Shown here: positions 44,775 through 53,751 of the stretch, in pieces
How the letters are laid out: each line of letters begins with the position of its first letter
How positions within the stretch are numbered: the first letter of the stretch is position 1
DNA from: an uncultured Prevotella sp.
Lineage (GTDB): Bacteria; Bacteroidota; Bacteroidia; Bacteroidales; Bacteroidaceae
DNA length: 64,000 nucleotides
Reading direction: 5' to 3'
Assembly: GCA_902491375.1 (NCBI GenBank)
Contig: CABUHE010000001.1
Location: forward strand, 124,001 to 188,000
Position numbers and translations under genes: made by a program
Notes under the pieces: generated by a model
Database searches by the model: none
What the model was told of the DNA's origin: nothing
What the model saw: the letters and a program-made list of their open reading frames with translations, nothing else

Positions 44775-45556
44775 CCCTGAGACTGAAAAAAATATTATCG
44801 GTAACGACTTGTGTCGTGGTCGCCGTGTACGTGGTGTTGGCTTTGACCTCTTTTAATAATCCGAAAGAGACTCATCCGCAGTGCACTAAGGTGATAATCA
44901 ATGTCGAAGACGAAAGTACAAACGGATTCCTGAGTGCTGACGAGATAAAGCGCATACTTGAACGTAACAGGCTGTATCCGTACAAGAAACGGATGGACGA
45001 CATAAATCCGCGGGACATAGAGGACAAGCTGAAAGACAGTCCGTTCGTAAACACGGCACAGTGTTATAAGACTAAGGACGGATGCGTGTTTGTAAGCATC
45101 ACGCAGCGTCTGCCGATAATAAGGGTGAAGAATGTAAGCGGTGACGATTATTATCTTGACGACCACGGAGGCATAATGCCGAACTCGAAGTACACGTCAG
45201 ACCTGATAATAGCCACCGGCTATATATCAAAATGGTACGCGCGCAGGTATCTGTCGCTGCTCGCCATCGAGATAATGAATGACGAATTCTGGCGAAACCA
45301 GATAGTACAAATCAATATACGGCGGGATCTTGGTGTAGAATTGGTGCCTCGTGTGGGCGACCATATAGTCTACCTCGGCAGTCTGCCGCAGACAAAATAC
45401 ATAAACAGACGCAAAGCTATGATAGCCGGATTTGTAGGCCAGAAGCTCGACAGGCTTAGAAAGTTCTACAAGTACGGACTCAGTCAGGCAGGTTGGAACA
45501 AATATTCATACATCGATCTGGAATTTGACAACCAGATAATTTGTAAAAAGAAATAG
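44771..45556 (+). CDS. ftsQ: Cell division protein FtsQ/DivIB-like
   Basis: 261 residues. Short cytosolic N terminus, one transmembrane helix (TTCVVVAVYVVLALTSF, about 11-27), then a periplasmic POTRA-like part (IKRILERNRLYPYKKRM) and beta domain. Overlap with murC and position before ftsA identify it; sequence conservation of FtsQ in this phylum is weak. It bridges early and late divisome proteins. Confidence 0.9.
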   Translation: MTLRLKKILSVTTCVVVAVYVVLALTSFNNPKETHPQCTKVIINVEDESTNGFLSADEIKRILERNRLYPYKKRMDDINPRDIEDKLKDSPFVNTAQCYKTKDGCVFVSITQRLPIIRVKNVSGDDYYLDDHGGIMPNSKYTSDLIIATGYISKWYARRYLSLLAIEIMNDEFWRNQIVQINIRRDLGVELVPRVGDHIVYLGSLPQTKYINRRKAMIAGFVGQKLDRLRKFYKYGLSQAGWNKYSYIDLEFDNQIICKKK

Positions 45557-45593
45557 ACAGAGCAATAATAAGGAATAATAATACAGAAAAGGT

Positions 45594-47045
45594 ATGGCAG
45601 CAAAGGATTTTATTGTAGCTATTGAGCTAGGCTCGTCAAAAGCGACAGGCATTGCGGGAAAGAAGAACCTCGACGGGAGCATATCTGTTCTCGCCGTGGC
45701 AAAGGAGGAGTCGTCCTCGTTCATCCGCAAGGGTTTTGTCTACAACATAAACCAGACGGTGCAGTGTGTATCCAACATCGTCAAGAAACTTTCAACGGCA
45801 CTCAATTCAGAGATTGCACAGGTGTACGTCGGTGTTGGCGGACAGTCAATCCACGGTGTTAAGAACGTTATCGTGAAAGATCTTCCTGGCGGTACAATCG
45901 TTTCGCAGGAAATGGTCAACGAGCTGATGGACCTCAACCGTAATATGTCATACCAGAGCCTTAAGATTCTTGACGCTGTTCCGCAGGAATATAAGGTCGA
46001 TAATCAGTTGCAGGTTGATCCAGTAGGAATTCAGTGTGAAAGACTTGAGGGCAACTTCCTCAATATCCTTTGGCGCAATATGTTCTACAGCAATCTTTAC
46101 AAATGCTTTGATGCCGCCGGAGTGCAGATTGCCGATGTTTATCTTGCTCCTTTGGCATTGGCAGACAATGTACTTACAGATGCTGAAAAGCGTTCAGGCT
46201 GTGTGCTTGTAGACCTTGGTGCCGATACAACTACTGTTTCTGTATATTATAAGAATATCCTGCGCCATCTGTCAGTAATTCCTCTTGGCGGCAGCAATAT
46301 AACACGCGACATAACCTCGCTTCAGGTTGATGATGCTGTGGCTGAGCGCCTGAAACTTGAATATGCATGCGCTAATTTTGAAGGTTCTGAGGCTGACAGT
46401 CAGAAGCCGGTCCGTATAGACGCTGACCGTACAATAGAAATGGGCAAGTTTGCCGAGATTGTTGAAGCCAGACTTCAGGAAATAATAGAGAATGTATGGG
46501 CACAGGTTCCGGGCGAATATCTTGACCGTCTGCTCGGCGGAATTATCCTTACAGGTGGCGGCTCAAATCTGAAAGGAATCGATAAAGCCTTTGTCAGCCA
46601 TACACATGTTGAGAAAATCCGCATAGCAAAGTTCATAAGACAGGCGGTAACATCAAGCAATAAGGAAGTTACAGTACATAACGGAATTATGAATACGGTG
46701 TTGTCAATTCTTGCGAAAGGTGAGATGAACTGTGCAGGTGAGCCGGTTCCAGAGAACACAGACTTGTTTTCAGACAATACACGTAAGCCTGTCAGACCGG
46801 TTGAGCAGTATCAGCCGGTACAGACAGTACCAGAGCCACAGTCTGGAGTAGCACAGCCTAATAATCCGACAAGAACTGACTCGGCTGAAGAGCAGCGCCG
46901 TAAGGCTGCAGAACAGGCCGCTATTACAGATGCTGCTAATGATGATGAAGGAAAAGAGAATAAGTCTGAAGATAAAAAAACGACAAAGAGTGTCTGGTGG
47001 GCAAAGACAAAGACTTTCCTGAAAGGGCTCGTGACAGAAGAATGA
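45594..47045 (+). CDS. ftsA: Cell division protein FtsA
   Basis: 483 residues. Actin-like membrane tether of FtsZ. Phosphate-1 region IVAIELGSSKATGI (8-21), SHS2/1C domain after about 85, and phosphate-2/adenosine motifs VLVDLGADTTTV and GIILTGGGSNLKGI. It has a long disordered linker rich in Pro, Gln and Glu (about 395-465). It ends with an amphipathic helix WWAKTKTFLKGLV for membrane binding. It lies 72 bp upstream of ftsZ. Confidence 0.95.
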   Translation: MAAKDFIVAIELGSSKATGIAGKKNLDGSISVLAVAKEESSSFIRKGFVYNINQTVQCVSNIVKKLSTALNSEIAQVYVGVGGQSIHGVKNVIVKDLPGGTIVSQEMVNELMDLNRNMSYQSLKILDAVPQEYKVDNQLQVDPVGIQCERLEGNFLNILWRNMFYSNLYKCFDAAGVQIADVYLAPLALADNVLTDAEKRSGCVLVDLGADTTTVSVYYKNILRHLSVIPLGGSNITRDITSLQVDDAVAERLKLEYACANFEGSEADSQKPVRIDADRTIEMGKFAEIVEARLQEIIENVWAQVPGEYLDRLLGGIILTGGGSNLKGIDKAFVSHTHVEKIRIAKFIRQAVTSSNKEVTVHNGIMNTVLSILAKGEMNCAGEPVPENTDLFSDNTRKPVRPVEQYQPVQTVPEPQSGVAQPNNPTRTDSAEEQRRKAAEQAAITDAANDDEGKENKSEDKKTTKSVWWAKTKTFLKGLVTEE

Positions 47046-47117
47046 CATACGCTTGAAGGAGTGTGTCAGGTCTGCCATATAAAGATGTTTTACCAAAGAT
47101 AAAAAGCAAATTAGAAT

Positions 47118-48440
47118 ATGACTGAGAGACATAGCATAGTCGATTTCGGCGAACCCGAAAAAGAAAAGAGCATAATAAAGGTCATCGGCGTGGGCGGTGG
47201 TGGTGGTAATGCCGTAAACCACATGTATCGTGAAGGCATCCACGACGTTACCTTCGTGTTGTGCAATACAGATGCGCAGGCGCTCAACGATTCGCCTGTG
47301 CCGGTGCATCTGCAGCTTGGTAAGGAGGGCTTAGGAGCAGGAAACATGCCTCAGAAAGCCCGTGAGGCCGCCGAAGAGAGCATTGAGGACATACGCAAGA
47401 TGCTCAATGACGGCACAAAGATGGCGTTTATCACGGCCGGAATGGGCGGTGGTACCGGTACAGGAGCTGCTCCGGTTATCGCCCGTGTGTCAAAAGAGCT
47501 TGGAATCCTTACCGTAGGTATAGTTACAATCCCGTTCCGTTTTGAGGGCGAGAGAAAGATTGACCAGGCTCTCGACGGTGTTGAGGAGATGTCAAAGCAT
47601 GTCGACGCGCTGCTTGTTATCAATAACGAACGTCTGCGCGAGATTTATCCTGAGATGCCGATTCTTGACGCTTTCGGTAAAGCTGACGATACTTTGAGCG
47701 TCGCTGCAAAAAGTATTGCAGAGATAATTACCGTTCACGGAATAATCAACCTCGACTTCAACGATGTGAAGACTGTGCTCAAGGACGGTGGAGTTGCTAT
47801 AATGAGTACTGGTTATGGCGAAGGCGAAGGCCGTGTAAAGCATGCTATTGAGGATGCTCTCAACTCACCGCTGCTCAACGACAACGATGTGTTCAACTCT
47901 AAGAAGATTCTTCTCAGCATTTCGTTCAGTGGAGAGAAGGGCAACAAGAGTGGCCTGATGATGGACGAAATGAGCGATGTGAACGACTTCATGTCAAAGT
48001 TCGGACAGAAGTTCGTGCTGAAATGGGGACTCGCTACTGATCCTGAACTTGGCGAAAAGATAAAGGTTACGATTCTTGCAACAGGTTTCGGAATCGAAGA
48101 TGTTGACGGAATGAACACCCATATCAGCAAGAAACACACTCAAGAGGAGAGCGAACGCCGTGCTGAAGAGGAGGAGAAGGACGCTGAACGCCGTGCCAAG
48201 CGTGAGCATTACTATGGCCCTGACAGCAAGAGCGCTAAATACAAACGCCGTCCTAATATGTATATCTTCACAGAAGATTCGCTCGATAATGACGATGTAA
48301 TCTCATCTGTTGATTCAACTCCTACCTACAAGCGTACACGACAGGAGCTAGAAGAGATAAAGAGTCAGGCTACAGGCGATATTAATAAGAAGAAAGAAAC
48401 AGAAGACAATAAGATACAGGGGACTATCAAATTTGCCTGA
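47118..48440 (+). CDS. ftsZ: Cell division protein FtsZ
   Basis: 440 residues. Tubulin-like GTPase that forms the Z ring. GTP-binding signature GGGTGTG at 110-116, N-terminal VIGVGGGGGNAVNHM (22-36), and the T7 loop NLDFNDVKTVL. The GTPase core ends near 320 and is followed by a charged linker rich in Glu, Lys and Arg. There is no standard DxPxFLR peptide at the extreme C terminus; the closest match is TPTYKRTR at 401-408, followed by 32 further residues. Confidence 0.97.
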   Translation: MTERHSIVDFGEPEKEKSIIKVIGVGGGGGNAVNHMYREGIHDVTFVLCNTDAQALNDSPVPVHLQLGKEGLGAGNMPQKAREAAEESIEDIRKMLNDGTKMAFITAGMGGGTGTGAAPVIARVSKELGILTVGIVTIPFRFEGERKIDQALDGVEEMSKHVDALLVINNERLREIYPEMPILDAFGKADDTLSVAAKSIAEIITVHGIINLDFNDVKTVLKDGGVAIMSTGYGEGEGRVKHAIEDALNSPLLNDNDVFNSKKILLSISFSGEKGNKSGLMMDEMSDVNDFMSKFGQKFVLKWGLATDPELGEKIKVTILATGFGIEDVDGMNTHISKKHTQEESERRAEEEEKDAERRAKREHYYGPDSKSAKYKRRPNMYIFTEDSLDNDDVISSVDSTPTYKRTRQELEEIKSQATGDINKKKETEDNKIQGTIKFA

Positions 48441-48588
48441 GAATTGTAATGCTGTACGCATAAGTCAAGGCCGTGTCTTTGACGTATAAGCTGCTGCACA
48501 ATACCACTTGTGCAGGTGCTGAGTGCGCTTAGAATTTCTGAAGCAAATAATCTCCAAGTCATATTTAACTTATAATTAATTTATTACT

Positions 48589-49035
48589 ATGCTGTTCGAT
48601 ACAATTAGCAATGATATCAAAGAGGCTATGAAAGCCCGCGACAAGGTGCGTCTTGAGACCTTGCGCAACATTAAGAAAGTTTTTCTTGAGGCAAAGACTG
48701 CTCCCGGAGCAAATGATACCCTTGAGGATGCTGACGCTCTGAAGATTCTTTCAAAGCTGGCTAAGCAAGGCAAAGAGTCTGCCGCTACATACGTGCAGCA
48801 GAACCGTCAGGACCTTGCAGACGAAGAGCTTGCACAGGTGGCTGTAATCGAAGATTATCTGCCGAAGGCTATGACTGAAGAGGAAATCGAGGCAGCCGTT
48901 AAGGAAATAATCGCACAGACAGGTGCCCAGGGCATGAAAGACATGGGTAAAGTGATGGGCGTTGCCTCTAAACAGATGGCAGGTCGTGCTGACGGCCGTG
49001 TTATCTCAGGCATTGTCAAGAAGCTGCTCGCCTAA
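48589..49035 (+). CDS. GatB/YqeY-domain protein
   Basis: 148 residues, the typical length of the YqeY family, which resembles the tRNA-binding tail domain of GatB. Family features are MKARDKVRLETLRNIKK near the N terminus, YLPKAMTEEEIEAAV, and GMKDMGKVMGVASKQMAGRADG near the C terminus. The role may be tRNA-related, but no clear reaction is known. It follows ftsZ by 148 bp without a visible terminator between, a frequent arrangement in Bacteroidetes. Confidence 0.93.
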   Translation: MLFDTISNDIKEAMKARDKVRLETLRNIKKVFLEAKTAPGANDTLEDADALKILSKLAKQGKESAATYVQQNRQDLADEELAQVAVIEDYLPKAMTEEEIEAAVKEIIAQTGAQGMKDMGKVMGVASKQMAGRADGRVISGIVKKLLA

Positions 49036-49149
49036 GGCTGTTGCTGAGGCTATCGCTTCGCTGTGAGCCTTTTCTTGTGCTTCATCGTCAATATGATAGT
49101 TAGGCAGATTAAGACAGTTCAGAGGACAAATATTATAAGCATATCTTAA

Positions 49150-49194
49150 ATGCAGGCAGAGACCGCAAGCCGCGGTTTCTGCCTGCATCTTTTC
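49150..49194 (+). terminator. Terminator after the YqeY-like gene
   Basis: ATGCAGGCAGAGACCGC / GCGGTTTCTGCCTGCAT, 17-bp stem with one G-T pair, 5-nt loop, then CTTTTCT. Confidence 0.88.
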
Positions 49195-49357
49195 TATTGT
49201 ATCACAGTCTTGCTATAACCCTGGAAAATGCGCATTTGCGTACCCTGAATCAGTACTTTATTACGGCTCCGGCGGTTAATTGAAAAAATAAACTTTGTAT
49301 ATGTTTCTGCCACACTGATTTTAAGATTTAAAATTTCGTTGTACAGTTTTTTTTTAG

Positions 49358-49365
49358 TACCTTTG
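49358..49365 (+). promoter_or_regulatory. -7 element of gyrB
   Basis: TACCTTTG, 24 bp before the gyrB ATG. The nearest TTG (49339-49341) gives a short 16-bp spacer, so the -33 part is uncertain. Confidence 0.5.
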
Positions 49366-49389
49366 CACATTATTATATGCGAATAAGAA

Positions 49390-51363
49390 ATGGCAGAAAA
49401 TCAGACTAACGAGAACAATTATTCGGCCAGTAACATTCAGGTGCTTGAGGGCCTTGAGGCCGTCCGTAAGCGCCCTGCGATGTACATTGGCGACATCAGC
49501 GAAAAGGGTCTTCACCACTTGGTGAACGAGACTGTCGATAACTCTATCGACGAGGCCATGGCCGGATATTGCACTCATATTGAGGTTACGATTAATGAAG
49601 ACAACTCTGTAACAGTACAGGACAACGGCCGAGGCATCCCTGTAGACGAACATAAAAAGCTGCACAAGTCAGCTTTGGAGGTAGTGATGACGGTGCTGCA
49701 CGCAGGAGGAAAGTTTGACAAAGGTTCTTATAAAGTGTCAGGCGGACTCCACGGTGTCGGTGTATCATGTGTCAACGCACTGTCAACCAGAATGAAGTCG
49801 CAGGTGTTTCGCGACGGCCACATATACCAGCAGGAATATGAACTGGGCAAACCTCTCTATCCTGTAAAGATAGTAGGCGATACCGATCTGCGCGGAACAC
49901 GCCAGCAGTTCTGGCCGGATCCTACAATATTCACAACGACTGTTTTTAAGTACGACATTATTGCAAAGCGCATGCGTGAGCTTGCTTACCTTAACGCAGG
50001 TATCAAGATTACGCTGACTGATCTTCGTCCAGACGAAGAAGGGAAGACACGCCAAGAGGTTTTCCATGCAGTTGACGGTCTGAAGGAGTTCGTCCGTTAT
50101 ATTGACCGCCACCGTACACATCTTTTCGATGATGTAATTTATCTGAAGACCGAGAAACAGGGCATTCCGATTGAGGTCGCAATAATGTACAACACGGACT
50201 ATTCGGAAAACATACACTCGTATGTTAACAACATTAACACGATTGAGGGCGGTACCCACCTTATAGGTTTCCGTATGGCGCTTACCCGTACATTGAAGAA
50301 ATATGCAGACAGCGATCCTGTTATTTCTAAGCAGATAGAGAAGGCGAAGATCGAGATTGCCGGTGAGGATTTCCGTGAAGGACTTACTGCTGTTATCTCC
50401 ATAAAGGTTGCAGAGCCGCAGTTTGAGGGACAGACCAAGACAAAGCTGGGCAACAGCGAGGTTACAGGTGCAGTGCAACAGGCCGTTTCAGAGGCTCTCA
50501 CATACTATCTTGAGGAGCATCCGAAAGAAGCAAAACAGATATGCGATAAGGTTATTCTGGCTGCAACTGCACGTATAGCAGCAAGAAAGGCACGCGAGAG
50601 CGTTCAGAGAAAGAACCCGATGAGCGGTGGCGGACTGCCCGGTAAACTGGCTGACTGTTCAAATAAAGACCCGAAAGAGTGCGAGATATTCCTCGTTGAG
50701 GGTGACTCCGCAGGCGGTTCAGCAAAGCAGGGACGCAACCGTTTCACTCAGGCCATACTGCCACTTAGAGGTAAGATTCTTAACGTAGAGAAGGTTATGT
50801 GGCACAAGGTTTTCGAGAGTGAGTCTGTTATGAACATCATTCAGAGTATCGGTGTGCGTTTCGGAGTAGACGGTGAGGACGACAAGGAGGCCAATATCGA
50901 TAAGCTGCGTTACGACAAGATTATCATAATGACCGATGCCGACGTCGATGGTTCACATATCGACACTCTTATAATGACACTTTTCTACCGCTTCATGCCG
51001 AAGGTTATCCAGGAAGGTCACCTGTATATCGCTACTCCTCCGCTTTACCTTTGCACATATAAGAACAAAGTAAAGGAGTATTGCTATACAGACCAGCAGC
51101 GCCAGACTTTCCTCGATAAGTATGGAGATGGTGTAGAGGACGGCAAGAACATACACACACAGCGTTACAAAGGTCTTGGTGAGATGAACCCTGAGCAGCT
51201 TTGGGAAACTACCATGAATCCTGAGACACGTCTGCTTAAGCAGGTTACGATAGAGAATGCTGCAGAGGCTGACGAGATATTCTCAATGCTTATGGGTGAT
51301 GATGTCGAGCCTCGCCGACTGTTTATTGAGCAGAACGCGACATACGCCAACATTGACGCATAA
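49390..51363 (+). CDS. gyrB: DNA gyrase subunit B
   Basis: 657 residues. ATPase subunit of the type II topoisomerase that introduces negative supercoils. GHKL motifs: NETVDNSIDEA (46-56), DNGRG (78-82), GGLHGVG (118-124). Transducer domain about 230-400; TOPRIM domain with EGDSAGGSAKQGR and DADVDGSHI; C-terminal QRYKGLGEMNPEQL. It lacks the 170-residue insertion of the E. coli enzyme, as is usual outside Proteobacteria. ParE is an alternative, but the GLHGVGVSCVNALS and YKGLGEMNPEQLWETTM segments fit GyrB. Confidence 0.93.
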   Translation: MAENQTNENNYSASNIQVLEGLEAVRKRPAMYIGDISEKGLHHLVNETVDNSIDEAMAGYCTHIEVTINEDNSVTVQDNGRGIPVDEHKKLHKSALEVVMTVLHAGGKFDKGSYKVSGGLHGVGVSCVNALSTRMKSQVFRDGHIYQQEYELGKPLYPVKIVGDTDLRGTRQQFWPDPTIFTTTVFKYDIIAKRMRELAYLNAGIKITLTDLRPDEEGKTRQEVFHAVDGLKEFVRYIDRHRTHLFDDVIYLKTEKQGIPIEVAIMYNTDYSENIHSYVNNINTIEGGTHLIGFRMALTRTLKKYADSDPVISKQIEKAKIEIAGEDFREGLTAVISIKVAEPQFEGQTKTKLGNSEVTGAVQQAVSEALTYYLEEHPKEAKQICDKVILAATARIAARKARESVQRKNPMSGGGLPGKLADCSNKDPKECEIFLVEGDSAGGSAKQGRNRFTQAILPLRGKILNVEKVMWHKVFESESVMNIIQSIGVRFGVDGEDDKEANIDKLRYDKIIIMTDADVDGSHIDTLIMTLFYRFMPKVIQEGHLYIATPPLYLCTYKNKVKEYCYTDQQRQTFLDKYGDGVEDGKNIHTQRYKGLGEMNPEQLWETTMNPETRLLKQVTIENAAEADEIFSMLMGDDVEPRRLFIEQNATYANIDA

Positions 51364-51419
51364 TGTCGTTGACCGTATGTAAGCGGCTTTGATTGAATTT
51401 AATTTTAAAGATAATAGAC

Positions 51420-51467
51420 AGGCAAAAGCCTTGCAATGAGTAATCACTGCAAGGCTTTTGTCTTTTT
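51420..51467 (+). terminator. Terminator of gyrB
   Basis: CAAAAGCCTTGCA / TGCAAGGCTTTTG, 13-bp perfect stem, 12-nt loop, then TCTTTTT. Confidence 0.93.
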
Positions 51468-51638
51468 ATCCATCTGGTTGTTCCTGTGAGATTATGGCGA
51501 TGTGTGATGCCGGGAACGGTTTTCTATGGTTTTGTATATTGCCGTCTGACAGTTTTGTCGGCAATGTGTTCTGGCAGCTTTACATGTTGTGATATTTTTA
51601 TTTTATGCTTCTGTCATATCTGTCTTTCATCTGTGTTT

Positions 51639-51726
51639 TTGTAAAATGGCATCTTTTAGCATGTGAAAGACCGTATTTTACCGGCTGATACATGCCCTTT
51701 CGTGGTCTGAAAGGGCATATATGTGC
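51639..51726. repeat. Palindrome array E, four 22-bp units
   Basis: Unit centres at 51647, 51669, 51691 and 51713, exactly 22 bp apart. Cores: AAAATGGCATCTTTT, GAAAGACCGTATTTT, ACATGCCCTTTC, GAAAGGGCATATAT. It lies between two convergent terminators, so no read-through role is needed for either gene. Confidence 0.8.
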
Positions 51727-51771
51727 TTTCTGTAAGGCGTTGACTGATATTGTGCTAAGATTGTATGTATA

Positions 51772-51817
51772 TGAAAAAACAGCCCGGCAGGTAGAATAAT
51801 CTGACCTGCCGGGCTGT
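51772..51817 (-). terminator. Terminator of the M6 peptidase gene
   Basis: CAGCCCGGCAGGT / ACCTGCCGGGCTG, 13-bp perfect stem, 12-nt loop; on the minus strand it is followed by TTTTTTCAT. Confidence 0.92.
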
Positions 51818-51842
51818 TCCCCGTATTATGTTTCAATATTGG

Positions 51843-53546
51843 TTATTTGATAATCTTCTTTCCGTTGATTATGTATATACCTTTCTGCAGAGCGTTCATG
51901 TCTTTGCCGAGATAACGTCCGTCGAGACTGTAAATGCGTCCGTCGCCCTTGTTCTGGCTGTCAATTGTAATGCCGCTGATGCCAGTAGGATCTTTGTCAA
52001 GGCTGAAGTTGAACGAAATTGTGCCGTCGATGTTTCTTGTTATGTCTGTTACCGACTTGTTCATGTTATATGAACCGTCGGTGTTGCGGTTATATACTGT
52101 AGCAGCAGGTGTGCTGTCGCTGGTAAGTTTTTTGCGTGTCATGTATGGCCAGACATCTCCTGCTACAGTATTTCTGATAGCATTCTCGTCAGCCTGTATG
52201 ATTGCGCAGCGTTCGTGCGGTGAAGGTATTCCGTATGCTCTTTGTCCTGAGGTACTGTTTACAACATTTGACTGCCAGGCATTTGAATTGTAGTCGATAT
52301 GCGTGATAAGAAGTCCGGCACCTGGAAGTGCTGCGTCGTATCCCACTTTCTTTCTGTTTTCCAGCATATAGTATTCGTTTTTGTTCCCGTCGTTGTAGAT
52401 TATATATGCCTCTGGAGTTTCAGCTAAGGCTTGCATGTTCTCGATAGTTGTATCACTCTTGAGCTCTATCGGGTCGAGCCATCCTGATTGCATTTTCTCA
52501 TAGCTGGTAAATCCAGCGGGAGTAAAGCTGCTGCCATTGTAGTTTCCTCCAGCCATAAGACTCCACTGATCCAGTCCGTAACTGTTCCCACCATAAGTGT
52601 CATACATGTCCATCAAACCGAGACAGTGTGAGAATTCATGGCAGAGTGTGCCGATACCATCAATCTGTGTGTCTGTCTGCAGCTCGCAACCGCAGGCGTA
52701 TGTGTTGAGACTTACTCCGTCGACATAAGGATCACTGAGAAGATATCCGTATGTTCCCATGGCAGCTCTTAGTGTCCATTCGTGAGGCCATATAGTGTTG
52801 GCACCACCGCCAGAAGCCTCTCCGCGGCCTGCATAGAGGATGTAAACTTGGTCAACTTCTCCGTCGTTGTTCCAGTCGTATTGTGTAAAATCGTATTCAT
52901 CGTCGACAGCCTTGCATGCATCGATGACCATTTGTCCCAGTCTTTCTCCGTATTCGCTGCCAGCCTGTGACGTGCTTCCCCTGTTTTCTCCATAGTAAGT
53001 ATAGCTCTTTGGCATTGTAACAGGTCCGGCTACATCGAAGTCAAGTTCAAAATCTCCGTAGCTCTGAGCCTTGAAATAGTCCTTAACACTGCCGTTGAAT
53101 CCCATTTCGTTGAATCCTTCTTCATTGGCAATGCGTTCAAACAGTTCTTTTGTGTGGTCTTCCTTGAATGACAGGTCAGAGAACTGTACAAGTATTATGA
53201 TTCCTTTTTTCTTACCTTTATATTCAGCCTTGTTAGGGGTTGATCCGGCTTGAGCTCTCATTGCACGCTTGGCTCTTGCCTCATAGGCCTCTGCGCGTAC
53301 ATCGGCAGATGCTTTGATGAGAGCTTCCTTTTCGGCTTTTTCGAAAATACCTTTTTGGGTGTTCTCAACATAGACGTTACCGTCTTCTGCCTGCCAGTAG
53401 TGGCAGAACTCGTCGCCGCGAAGCTCTACCCTGACTTCTGTGCCGTCGGCCAGCTTAACTGTCTTCCACAATCCGCGTTTTGCTGGAATTGCAAACGCCA
53501 CTGAGCACATCAGCGCCAGTGACAATGTTAGATAAAGTTTCTTCAT
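51843..53546 (-). CDS. Secreted M6-family metalloprotease with C-terminal sorting domain
   Basis: 567 residues. Signal peptide 1-19 (LYLTLSLALMCSVAFA), an N-terminal propeptide-like region rich in Ala and Arg, then the M6 (immune inhibitor A-like) catalytic domain with zinc-binding HEFSH at 303-307 in the extended HEFSHCLGLMDMYD. The last 35 residues, IYSLDGRYLG...GIYIINGKKIIK, form a T9SS-like sorting domain. Predicted to be exported and held at the surface or released, degrading host or dietary proteins. It is monocistronic with its own terminator. Confidence 0.92.
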   Translation of the reverse strand: MKKLYLTLSLALMCSVAFAIPAKRGLWKTVKLADGTEVRVELRGDEFCHYWQAEDGNVYVENTQKGIFEKAEKEALIKASADVRAEAYEARAKRAMRAQAGSTPNKAEYKGKKKGIIILVQFSDLSFKEDHTKELFERIANEEGFNEMGFNGSVKDYFKAQSYGDFELDFDVAGPVTMPKSYTYYGENRGSTSQAGSEYGERLGQMVIDACKAVDDEYDFTQYDWNNDGEVDQVYILYAGRGEASGGGANTIWPHEWTLRAAMGTYGYLLSDPYVDGVSLNTYACGCELQTDTQIDGIGTLCHEFSHCLGLMDMYDTYGGNSYGLDQWSLMAGGNYNGSSFTPAGFTSYEKMQSGWLDPIELKSDTTIENMQALAETPEAYIIYNDGNKNEYYMLENRKKVGYDAALPGAGLLITHIDYNSNAWQSNVVNSTSGQRAYGIPSPHERCAIIQADENAIRNTVAGDVWPYMTRKKLTSDSTPAATVYNRNTDGSYNMNKSVTDITRNIDGTISFNFSLDKDPTGISGITIDSQNKGDGRIYSLDGRYLGKDMNALQKGIYIINGKKIIK

Positions 53547-53569
53547 ATCAGTATTTAGATGTTATGTTG

Positions 53570-53577
53570 CAAAGTTA
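53570..53577 (-). promoter_or_regulatory. -7 element of the M6 peptidase gene
   Basis: TAACTTTG on the minus strand, 24 bp upstream of the ATG. The nearest TTTG-like sequence upstream gives a spacer that is too long (25 bp). Confidence 0.5.
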
Positions 53578-53675
53578 GTGTTTTTTGTTCTTCGTCCTAA
53601 AACAAAAGTTGACATTTGGCTAATGTTTAAATAAAAATAACAATTCTATGCAGATGTGTTTTTGCTTTAAGCAGA

Positions 53676-53729
53676 TAAAAATGCCTCTGCCGCAATGTCC
53701 GTATGTAGTTATGACATTGCGGCAGAGGC
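53676..53729 (-). terminator. Terminator of the OPT transporter gene
   Basis: GCCTCTGCCGCAATGTC / GACATTGCGGCAGAGGC, 17-bp perfect stem, 13-nt loop; followed by ATTTTTATC on the minus strand. Confidence 0.92.
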
Positions 53730-53751
53730 TAATATTTCAGGTTTATGTGCC

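Larger units (their letters stand above)
49036..49389. other. Gap between yqeY-like gene and gyrB
   Basis: 354 bp. Contains the terminator at 49150-49194 and the gyrB -7 element at the right end. No coding or repeat signal otherwise. Confidence 0.55.
51364..51842. other. Convergent gap between gyrB and the M6 peptidase gene
   Basis: 479 bp with two terminators (one for each gene) and palindrome array E between them. No other signal. Confidence 0.65.

Noticed and set aside
49220..49245. Single unit AAAATGCGCATTTGCG
   Set aside because: A lone palindrome without a partner 22 bp away on either side.
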